Positions 9,207-17,667 of a stretch of 64,000 bases of DNA are shown here, piece by piece. Position 1 is the stretch's first letter; each line of letters begins with the position of its first letter. The translations under genes were made by a program, and so were the position numbers. The stretch covers positions 1-64,000 of the forward strand of contig JBAKBP010007971.1 in the NCBI GenBank assembly GCA_037953745.1. The letters run 5' to 3'. The notes beneath the pieces are model-generated. The model saw only the letters and a list, made by a program, of their open reading frames with translations. It made no database searches and was not told where the DNA came from. The DNA comes from Lithodes maja. Its lineage: Eukaryota > Arthropoda > Malacostraca > Decapoda > Lithodidae.

Positions 9207-12200
9207 ATGTCGTGCCCTAGTACTGACGAGGAGCGAGAGATGCTAAGTGAGGAGGTGCCGTTAGTAACTAGTGAGGAGGATGCTAGACTTTTTGTGAGTA
9301 AGCAGTACCACGTGACGGAGGAGAGGCTGACTGGGGTGAATGTTTATGGCTTGCACCTGATAGCCAAGGTTTTGGGTCTATCCAATGTAGGAGGGATGTC
9401 CAAGGGGGAGCTGATTTCCTGGGTGTTGCGTGGGCGACATGGGGTTTCGGAGGAGAGGGCGTTTGGGGGGGTTCCTCCCCAGATCCCCTCTCACTCGACT
9501 CCCACAGTGCCGTCCACTCAGTTGCCGGAGGTTAGCACTCTCCCACAGAGGGATGAGCATTGGAAGATTGGAGTGCCCTCGGGCGGTGCGTATGGTGGTT
9601 CCCCAGTTCTTGCCCCCCCTCCTTCAGTAGTGGCAGCTCCCTCTTCCGGCCTGTCTCCTGAGATGATATTTAAACTCGAGCTTGCTAAAATTGAGTCTAG
9701 GAAGCAGGAGAAGGAGATTGAGGCTGAGACCAGGAGGCATGAGGCTGAGGTTAGGAGGCACGAGGCTGAGCTTAGATACGACTCAGAGAAATATTGTGCT
9801 CAAATAGATTTAGATAAGACTCGTGCAGAGTCGACAGGGATTCGGATGGGCCGTGAGGGCCAAGTAAGAGAACAGTCCTTGTCCCACTTAGTCAAGTTGG
9901 TGCCGGCATTTAGTGAAACTGAAGTCACAGAATTTTTTAATCGTTTTGAGAAGAAGTGTAGGGAGCATAATTGGCCTGAAGAGAAGTGGGCAGCTCTGGT
10001 CTCCTCAAGACTTACGGGTAAGGGTCTGAAGGCTTATGATGCACTGCCTTTAGAGTCTTGCATTGACTACCCAGAATTGAAGAGAGCTGTCCTACGGGCA
10101 TACGAGTTGCAACCAGAAACATATCGATTGAAGTTTCGGGGTGTTACAAAGACTAGGGAGGCGACCTTTCTTGAGCATGCCCGGGACTTAAAAGATGCAC
10201 TTACAAACTGGACACGTTCTGAGAAAGCTGAGACGGCCGAACAGTTGACTGAGCTGTTTCTGCTCGAGCAGTTTTATAAGTGTACAGGTGCAGATATGAC
10301 TTTAACTATTAAAGAAAAGAACCCTAAAACTCTACAGGAGGCAGCTGAGATGGCTGACCTCCGGCTATCATTAATTCGTGGGTGCGGGTCTGCCCAGCGT
10401 AGTGAGGCAGGTAACAAGGGGCGTGACACCCCACCCCCCCGAGTTAGTGATATACATTATGCAAACAAGTACAAGAGCTATGATACCAAGACTGACCACA
10501 AGACTAACACCGTCCCATTTAAGAAGGGGCCGGGCCCTTCCCAGTACCAAGGGAAGCCCAGAGGGGAGTTGGAGTGTTATCTTTGTCATGAAAAGGGGCA
10601 CTTTGCAAGAGTCTGTCCTAGCAAACCACCTACAGCAGCTGTGTCTTTGGCCTGCAACATTGGTGTGTCTCCGAAGTCTTCTGAGTTTGCCCGGGGCAGT
10701 TCGTCAGAGGCTGAGGCACAGCCAATGCAGAAACACCTGAGAGGCTCGAACCCTGCTCAGGATGTTTTTTGCGACCATAGAGGACGGGGTTGCGTGATGT
10801 GGGCGGGGCGCAAGCATGGAGTAGAGGTCTTGCGTGATACAGGTGCTTCCCAGACTCTGATGAACAATTTGACTGGCTACCCTATAAATGCGGCTCGGGT
10901 GGTAGTGGTGCAGGGTATTAATGCAACTCGGTCATACCCGCTGGTGCGGTTGGAGTTGGAGGTGGATGGTGTGACACGTGAATTGGATGTTGGGATTGTG
11001 GAGAAACTGCCAGTGGAGGGCGTCGACCTTCTTCTCGGTAACGACTTTGCAATGCCCGCTTCTGAGGTTCTACCCTTAGTCGTTGCCGAGAGGACGGCCG
11101 ACGTGAGTGGGGGAGAGCAAGAGTGTGTCGAGCGGTGCCAGGCACAACCCATGGCGTGTGCTGTCACCCGGGCTCGGACAGCTAAAGTGTCACAGCCTAG
11201 TCCTCCGTCTTCCGACCAGCAGAGGAACGATCAACAGGAGGAGGCTAAAGCTGGAGTTGGTTTTAAGAGTTTTGACTCGGCGGCTCTCCTGCTTGATTCA
11301 GTATTAGCACCTATGTTAGAGTCTGGAGAGGCCCCAGGACCTGTCACAGCTAGTGAGGAGGTAGGGCCGGAAGAGACTCAGAGGCAGCAACGTTACACAC
11401 AGAGAGAAAAAAGGGTTGCTCAGTTGGAGGATCCGGAAGTTCAGAAGTGTGGTAATGGTGCTGTCGAGATTAAACACGAGGACGGGGAAGCATGTCATGT
11501 GAACCTGGTGGAGGAGTTTGTGAGGCAACCACCTGCGCAGCCTACTGTCCCTGCGTTGGTCTGCCGCGGCCAAGGTGGAGAAGGAGAGGGGGGCAGTAGG
11601 GCACAGGTGGAGGAGAGTAGGGATTGTCATGTCTCGGCGAAGCAGTGGGCGGGGGACACGAGTCTGGTGGCTGTGGAAGTGCTAGAGCACCTGCCTGAGC
11701 AGCAGTGTGCAGCACTCCAGCACCAGCTCGGTTCATACCCCACTGGTCGTGCCGAGCCCCTGAGTCTCACAACTCGGGCGGTGCGAGATGTTCCGCAGGC
11801 AGGTCATGTGACTGTTAAAAGACCGTTAGCCTCGTTGTTTCGGTGGTTTAAGGTGGGCGACGAGGCTTTGGCATGGTTGCCAGGTCAGGGTCGACCCATG
11901 GCTGCCAAGGGTGGTGGTCAAAAGGAGGACATTGAGCAGATTGGTAAGGTCGGCTGTGGTATCGCAGTGCCCGGTCGTCGCATAGCCTCCCAATGCTGCT
12001 CTAGTCTAATGCAAAAGCCCTACCATAGACCGACTGTATCTGGCCATGTCGCTGAAAGCGGTGATGCTGCGCAGGCAGATGTCGTCACAAGGAATGCGGG
12101 GGTGCGCATGTACGGTATCGGCGGGGAAGCCTTAGCAATAATGAACTGTGGGAGTGACTGCACGGGTGGTACTGATTGTCCCTCTCATGACCTGGCTGTT

Positions 12201-12890
12201 CTAGGGACGAAGGTGGAGAAGGAGGGAGACTACAGGTTAGAAGCTGCGGTCTCGGCTGGGTTGTGGGAGGGCACTAGGCATGTTGTTCGTGGAGACAGTG
12301 CAAGGCAGTTGTTTACTAGGCTATGGCAGTACTTTCGCATGTTTGTTGCTTCTCCAGGCCTGATGTACGGGGTAGAATCCGACATGCAGGCTGGAGATAG
12401 TGCAAGGCTCAGTTTAATTCCCTACCGTATAAATCCTGCTCGACAGCCTATGGTGCAAGCAGAGCTGGATTACGTGTGGACGAAGGATCTGAGGGATAAG
12501 GAATGTCGTGAGTGGTCGTTGCTTGTAACTTTGTCCGAGCGTGCTAAAGAGGTATGTGGTTTTGTTGTGGACGGGAGTACCTACCAGTGCAATGTTGTGC
12601 CTGACGGACTTAAGAATGCACCAGCAACGTGTCAGAGCCTGATGAATGAAAGTGAAAAGGACAATGATGCGCTGGGGCATTTCGAGATCTATGTTCCAGC
12701 CTATGGTCCGGTCGGTGTAGTTTACCCAGATCATTACCCTCTCGAGATCTTGGACCAGTTTCACAATCGGAATATGAGGCTGACCAGGTGGTCACTAAGG
12801 TTATTGGTATATAACCTGGACATAAGCCATATTGCCGGTTGTGACAACGAGGTTGCATGTGGTCGTTCAGGGGTATATGATCCTGGGTAA
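9207..12890 (+). CDS. Gag-protease polyprotein of non-autonomous Gmr1-like element (copy A)
   Basis: 1227 codons from the ATG at 9207 (the frame is open slightly upstream, but copies A-C share this ATG). The N-terminus has a SAP-like helical motif (VYGLHLIAKVLG), then a Pro-rich stretch, a coiled coil with RRHEAE heptads, a SCAN/capsid-like region (FFNRFEKKCREHNWPEEKW), a zinc knuckle (CYLCHEKGHFARVC) and an aspartic protease site (RDTGAS). After the protease, copy C has integrase and then RT; here both are almost gone. Only fragments remain, such as the integrase tail (CHVNLVEEF) and RT pieces (SERAKEVCGFVVDG, GLKNAPAT) without the YLDD box. About 250 residues between them (near 11810-12410) have no clear counterpart. 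The frame stays open throughout. It cannot encode RT, so mobility must depend on other copies. Confidence 0.88.
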   Translation: MSCPSTDEEREMLSEEVPLVTSEEDARLFVSKQYHVTEERLTGVNVYGLHLIAKVLGLSNVGGMSKGELISWVLRGRHGVSEERAFGGVPPQIPSHSTPTVPSTQLPEVSTLPQRDEHWKIGVPSGGAYGGSPVLAPPPSVVAAPSSGLSPEMIFKLELAKIESRKQEKEIEAETRRHEAEVRRHEAELRYDSEKYCAQIDLDKTRAESTGIRMGREGQVREQSLSHLVKLVPAFSETEVTEFFNRFEKKCREHNWPEEKWAALVSSRLTGKGLKAYDALPLESCIDYPELKRAVLRAYELQPETYRLKFRGVTKTREATFLEHARDLKDALTNWTRSEKAETAEQLTELFLLEQFYKCTGADMTLTIKEKNPKTLQEAAEMADLRLSLIRGCGSAQRSEAGNKGRDTPPPRVSDIHYANKYKSYDTKTDHKTNTVPFKKGPGPSQYQGKPRGELECYLCHEKGHFARVCPSKPPTAAVSLACNIGVSPKSSEFARGSSSEAEAQPMQKHLRGSNPAQDVFCDHRGRGCVMWAGRKHGVEVLRDTGASQTLMNNLTGYPINAARVVVVQGINATRSYPLVRLELEVDGVTRELDVGIVEKLPVEGVDLLLGNDFAMPASEVLPLVVAERTADVSGGEQECVERCQAQPMACAVTRARTAKVSQPSPPSSDQQRNDQQEEAKAGVGFKSFDSAALLLDSVLAPMLESGEAPGPVTASEEVGPEETQRQQRYTQREKRVAQLEDPEVQKCGNGAVEIKHEDGEACHVNLVEEFVRQPPAQPTVPALVCRGQGGEGEGGSRAQVEESRDCHVSAKQWAGDTSLVAVEVLEHLPEQQCAALQHQLGSYPTGRAEPLSLTTRAVRDVPQAGHVTVKRPLASLFRWFKVGDEALAWLPGQGRPMAAKGGGQKEDIEQIGKVGCGIAVPGRRIASQCCSSLMQKPYHRPTVSGHVAESGDAAQADVVTRNAGVRMYGIGGEALAIMNCGSDCTGGTDCPSHDLAVLGTKVEKEGDYRLEAAVSAGLWEGTRHVVRGDSARQLFTRLWQYFRMFVASPGLMYGVESDMQAGDSARLSLIPYRINPARQPMVQAELDYVWTKDLRDKECREWSLLVTLSERAKEVCGFVVDGSTYQCNVVPDGLKNAPATCQSLMNESEKDNDALGHFEIYVPAYGPVGVVYPDHYPLEILDQFHNRNMRLTRWSLRLLVYNLDISHIAGCDNEVACGRSGVYDPG

Positions 12891-13361
12891 ATTGACACAC
12901 GGGTAGCCTCCTGCTTTGGTTTGAGTAGTATTTTGCGCTTGGTGCTTGTTGGCTCGCGGTTGTAGCCCAGCGTATTGGGTCGTAAAGCAGGATTGTTGAG
13001 CGTTTGGTATAGAAGAAAATAGGCTGCCCTTATAGTGCAGCCGGGAAAAAACATATTAAAATATAAAAATCATATAAAAACTCTTTCTTTTTGATATAGA
13101 TAATTGTATAAGTTTGTCATAGCCTGTAGTGTTTGAGTAGTCCACGAACTATCAAACGGCTGAGCTGCTGTAAGCTCGCTCTGGGAGCATGATATTATGT
13201 CTTTTACTATTGTTGGGAGGAGTTATGAAATGTGAATTTTTTTTTTATAAGATGTGTTTTAGTGATAAACTCAGCGTTGTTTTAGTGCCATGCGGTCGCT
13301 GGGTGTGAGGGGTTTGATGGGGTTCTGTATATCAGATTTTAGCTCAGGGTTGAGCAAGTAA
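12891..13361 (+). other. 3' untranslated region of copy A
   Basis: AT-rich noncoding stretch between the stop codon and the polypurine tract, shared with copies B and C. It includes a poly-T run near 13238 that varies in length between copies. Confidence 0.7.
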
Positions 13362-13375
13362 AATCTTGGGGGAGG
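13362..13375 (+). other. Polypurine tract of copy A
   Basis: The purine-rich AATCTTGGGGGAGG sits immediately before the 3' LTR TGTGACG and would prime plus-strand DNA synthesis. Confidence 0.75.
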
Positions 13376-15221
13376 TGTGACGCATGTCGAGTATGAGCAT
13401 GCTGTACAGAACGCCCAGTCAGGCCCCACTCTCGCTAGGATCGTCAGGGCAGGAACTTTGGCTGTAGTCTGTGTAGAGTTTCCTAACTCAGTTTATGTGA
13501 ACCGTTGTACTATAAGTATTATCATTATGTATTTTGTTTTCTTCTAAGTCAACGAGTTCTATTTTATATCATTAGATATAAGTATTGTGTGTGGGACTTG
13601 TATGTAATGATGAGAGGAGAGATATTACGTGGCGGGGGGTCAGTGAGTGCGCCACGCGGGCCGGTAGGCCTAATTCCCTCCTCCCTTCCTCCCTTTCAGC
13701 GCGTGGGAAGTTCTTTGTCGATCCCAGATTGAGAGAGAATATGACGTCATGATTGCCAGTGGGCGGTCCTTAGTGTTGGCGATATGCTCGCTACAGGGCC
13801 GAGTATAAAAAGAGAGGTCCTCGCCACAATTCTTCAGAACTCATCAGGCAAAGCGACCTCTCATATCCCTTGCAACTATCCATATTCTTCCGACTGATGT
13901 GAACTTTCTCTACTCTCTGAACAGCCTACCTTCTTCTCTTCTCGTCCTGTTTAACCTCCATGACCCCTTTGGTGCAGATTTAGTCAGCCAAAGTATTATC
14001 GCTTGAGTTCTCACGAGATAAGTGCCTGTTAGATAGCCTATTTTTGGAAGGGTTAACTAGAATAGGATTGATTGATGTTTGTTGCACTCGTATATGCATT
14101 TCCCTGTGTGCGATTATTCATGTTCCTGTTTTCTGCTGGTTTAGGCAATGCTAGACTGGGATAGGGTTTCTGAGTTGTGATTTCCTATGAGTACTAGGTT
14201 GCGGTTGAACCAGTACAATTGCAACGGAGACGTGGAACGCCTAGGTGGTCTTTCTGACTGTGTACCGTGGGAGTTTAGCACTGTGTTGCGAGTGAGGGCT
14301 TTTGCCTGTGCCACCCAACACTGTGCTATCTCATTTGCTTGACTTTGAGAGGATCGCCAGGAGAGAACCAGATACTAGTGATCTGGATCTCTCAAGAGAG
14401 CATCCCGTCAATTACCGTAATTTGCCGCACAGTCTTAAGGACCTCGCTAGGCTACGAGCCGCTTGCTCAGCCATTGTCTCTTAACCTTAGATATCCCAGC
14501 TAGACTTTGCTCGACCAGCAGATATACAGTATAGTATTGAAGCTTCTCCTTATGTATATTATTGTTTAAGCACTATTGATTTCATGTGTGGCACGCTTAG
14601 CTACTTCAGAGATTAGTGGCCCACGAGCACAATCTTAGTAGGCTATTGCCAGTGCATTGTCGGAGTACTTCTTTTTAATGTTTGCCATATCCTATTGCTT
14701 ATTCTTATAATTCTTCTTATGTCAATTTAAAGCCTTTAATTACCAGTGTAATTAAATTGTCATTAAATTGCTGTTCAAAATCCGATACTTACTTCTTATG
14801 AGTATTCGAGAAGCATCTAACTTATCAGAAGATTCCTTGCTTGATGCTCGAGGACTATTGTTTAACGTAACGTAATAGTGCCGATCCGAAGTAGAGGGTG
14901 GAGGACTTCTTAAGTTCTTAGTTCAAGGGTGGATTACTTCGGCTTCGGCCAACACTATTCTTTAGTGTTGTAGTACTTTCTTCTTTGTTTGATTGTTGAC
15001 CAGACTAGATAACTCCCGTCTTGTTATTAGTCTGTTGTGTGAAACGCTAGTACCGAGTTCTTGTATACCCCGTTATAGCAGATAGAACTCTGGAGGGTAG
15101 TGGCGTTTTTTGTTCGGCTGGCAGTACTCTGGGGTTGGGATCGTGTGTTTCCGTTGTGGCAGCGAGCCATACTCGAGTCCTGTGTAAGAGCCCTAGTGTA
15201 CCCGAGTGCCCGGTCGTAACA
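13376..15221 (+). repeat. 3' LTR of copy A
   Basis: 1846 bp, followed by ATGA, which matches the four bases before the 5' LTR. It contains the same TATA box, leader hairpins and TGT/ACA ends. Confidence 0.92.
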
Positions 15222-15225
15222 ATGA

Positions 15226-15764
15226 ATACATTCATTAAGTCTACCAAACCTAAGGCAATTAGGTGTGTTGCTCATCGCCGCCAGCTCAGACACTCTGTTC
15301 CCGGTGGCCAAAGCCAAAAGGAATACAGCCTTTTTTAAAAGTAACGCAAAACCTGCAGTATTTTGGTACAGACGAGAGTGAAGTAAAGACAATGCCTTGT
15401 CCAGAGACCAAGTAGGCATGAGCTGACGGGGAGGTGGGCGGAGTTTAAAACATGCTCTCATAAAACCTGTTTCCTCCGCCACCGGTATGGAGAGACCTGT
15501 AAGGTCTAAAAAGGGCACTCTAATTGCAGTTAAGTGATTTTTTTACGTTACCACAGATAAACGTTTCTGCTCAAACAGATAATTCAAATAATTAAATACT
15601 AACGCCACTGAGGGCACAGTCTGTTCTGTTCTAATGATCCAAGAAGTAAAGGCTTGCCAATGTGATTGATACTGTCGTTTCGTAGACTGAGTATATTGAT
15701 TGATTAATTTATTGGTCACGTCTCTACCATATGGTGCTAGCCACTTGGCCTCCTGAATGTCCAT
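15226..15764 (-). pseudogene. DIRS tyrosine recombinase, N-terminal and core part
   Basis: Cut-and-join enzyme that integrates the circular DIRS DNA. It starts at MDIQEAKWLAPYG (ATG at 15764), overlapping the end of the RT gene by 28 bases. It carries the SAM-like core-binding domain (STKRQYQSHWQAFTSWI) and the start of the catalytic domain (LATGNRVSELAAM, with the first catalytic Arg). An in-frame TAA at 15543-15545 interrupts it, and copy A then splits it after codon ECIH. The remainder is at 6720-7152. Confidence 0.8.
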
Positions 15765-17641
15765 AATGCAAAAGTCAGCGAGGTCGCTAGGTTGCCAATC
15801 GTGTCTAAGTGGAAATACTCGACCGGGAGCGACACCGGGTGCGAGCACCACATCTTCAATTGCTGGTACCATAACTGCGCCGGCCACAGGGGCGCGATTA
15901 GCGAGACTAAGCCTCGATAATCTCGTAGTTTGTTCACTACGTGGCACATTAGTGACGCGTCTGGCGGCGGAAATAGATAGATGGAGCTCCATCTGTTCCA
16001 GTCTGTCACTAGGGCGTCCGGCCCCCCTGCCAGCGTTTCCGTCCGGCGGGTGAGGTATAGAGGGAGTTTGTGAGTCCCCACGGACGCAAACAGATCCACT
16101 TGTGGATGGTAGAGCTCTGCAATCATTAGGTTGAAAATGGGTTGCTTGAGCTCCCATTCTACTGTCGTGCTCTGTCTCCGGGACAGAGCGTCTGCCCAGA
16201 CGTTTGCTACGCCTGGGAGATAAGATGCGTGAAGATAAATGTCTAGCCTGTTGGCTAGAGTAAAAATCTCTTCCGACACGTTTAGCAACTTCCTTGATCT
16301 CGTTGACCCCTGTTTCTGAATACAGTGAACTGCATTCAGATTGTCCATTCTGAAGGCCACCGACTTGCCCCGTAAAGTAGAGCCGTGAGCCTGAAGGAAA
16401 TACAAGGGGACTAGTAATTCTTTGACATTGATGTGGGAGATTTCTAAGTGGGACCAAAGCCCCTGACCCTGGTGCCCCTGGTTTGACTGAAATCCCCAAC
16501 CTATTGTGCCTGACGCATCCGTGTCTACCCATACCGTTGGCGGAGGAGAGGTCCATGACATTACTGAGTGCAGCGTTTCCCTCTTCGCCCAGACCGCCAG
16601 TAAGGTGTGGATTAATTTTGGGATGGGCCATAATTTTCCCGCCGGTAAGAGTGGGAAATATTTGTTGCCTTCCAATATTAACCGTTTTACCTTCAACCGG
16701 CCCAACATTACAGTTAGTTGAATCCAGTTGAGAGAGCCGACCAGAGACTCCCAGACCCTCCGTGTCGTAGTCAGACTGTGAAGAAACATGAACAGTTTCC
16801 TGCGAAACCTGTTGCGATTGTCCACACTCTGACTCAGAGTGAGAGCAGCTGTGTCCCAAACCAGCCCTATCCACTGAATTACTCGTGAGGGGACAAGGAT
16901 TGACTTTACCAGATTTACCTTGAACCCTAGAGCTTTGACATGAGTTAAAAGTATGTTTACATGTTTGATGCATAATTGCTCTGTCTCTGCCACCACCAGC
17001 CAGTCATCTAGGTACCACAGAACTCTGATTCCTTGCTTTAACAACGGCATCAGGGCTTGCCGGACTAATTTCTTGAATAGTCGAGGTGCCAGGTTCAAAC
17101 CGAATGGCATCCTCTGAAAAACAAAATTTCGGTGCCTGATCCGTAAGGCCAGAAACCTTTGAAATCTTTTGTTGACCGATACGTGCCAATAAGCATCTGT
17201 CAGGTCTAGGGAACACATCCAACCTCCCGGCGGAAGTGTTAGCCTGATTTGGTGTACTGTTAACATTCGGAATGACTCGTTGTGAATGTGAAGGTTCAGA
17301 TAAGACAGGTCGACGACCGGTCTCATATGAACACTGTCCCGTTTGGGAACCAAAAAGAGCTTGGACGTGAATACAGGGTAATTTGGGGGGACCGGGATGA
17401 TGACATTCTTGGCAATCATTTCCTGGACCAGTGACTCCACCTCTAAAGAAACAAAATTCGCCGTTGTCGGCTGACGTAAGCGAGGTCGCCGGAGCCACTG
17501 CCAAGTGATGCCCTTGCGTGCCACCATCCGTGCCCAAGTGTTTACCGGCCATGCTTTGCGACACGTTCGGAACGACCCAGTTAGCAGACCAGGGTTCGCC
17601 GGCTGTACTACCCTCGGATCCGCCGGCCTTACAACTGGCAC
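15737..17641 (-). CDS. DIRS-like RT, RNase H and methyltransferase-like polyprotein
   Basis: 634 open codons. The RT has FTSKLFLVPKRD, the catalytic WYLDDWLV at about 17000-17020 and the finger/palm motif LDLTDAYWHV. RNase H follows with VDTDASGTIGWG near 16515-16550 and DNLNAVHCI. The C-terminal part has VDLFAS and LIAPLWPAQLWYQQL, the block known in DIRS elements as the methyltransferase-like domain. There is no integrase. The first in-frame ATG is unclear and it may be translated by reinitiation after the gag-like gene, which ends 26 bases upstream. Its 3' end overlaps the recombinase start. This gene looks intact. Confidence 0.85.
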   Translation of the reverse strand: MPVVRPADPRVVQPANPGLLTGSFRTCRKAWPVNTWARMVARKGITWQWLRRPRLRQPTTANFVSLEVESLVQEMIAKNVIIPVPPNYPVFTSKLFLVPKRDSVHMRPVVDLSYLNLHIHNESFRMLTVHQIRLTLPPGGWMCSLDLTDAYWHVSVNKRFQRFLALRIRHRNFVFQRMPFGLNLAPRLFKKLVRQALMPLLKQGIRVLWYLDDWLVVAETEQLCIKHVNILLTHVKALGFKVNLVKSILVPSRVIQWIGLVWDTAALTLSQSVDNRNRFRRKLFMFLHSLTTTRRVWESLVGSLNWIQLTVMLGRLKVKRLILEGNKYFPLLPAGKLWPIPKLIHTLLAVWAKRETLHSVMSWTSPPPTVWVDTDASGTIGWGFQSNQGHQGQGLWSHLEISHINVKELLVPLYFLQAHGSTLRGKSVAFRMDNLNAVHCIQKQGSTRSRKLLNVSEEIFTLANRLDIYLHASYLPGVANVWADALSRRQSTTVEWELKQPIFNLMIAELYHPQVDLFASVGTHKLPLYLTRRTETLAGGPDALVTDWNRWSSIYLFPPPDASLMCHVVNKLRDYRGLVSLIAPLWPAQLWYQQLKMWCSHPVSLPVEYFHLDTIGNLATSLTFALWTFRRPSG

Positions 17642-17667
17642 CGGGAGTGAGAGAGACCTTAGTTTTT

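Larger units (their letters stand above)
7153..15221 (+). mobile_element. Gmr1-like LTR element copy A (non-autonomous)
   Basis: Complete element of 8069 bp with LTRs of 1840 and 1846 bp (TGTGACG...GTAACA), flanked by the 4-bp target duplication ATGA at 7149-7152 and 15222-15225. Internal features are a primer site TGGCGACC at 8995, one long open frame and a polypurine tract before 13376. It is inserted in the DIRS recombinase gene in the opposite orientation. The internal region is rearranged relative to copy C and lacks most of integrase and RT. Confidence 0.92.
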
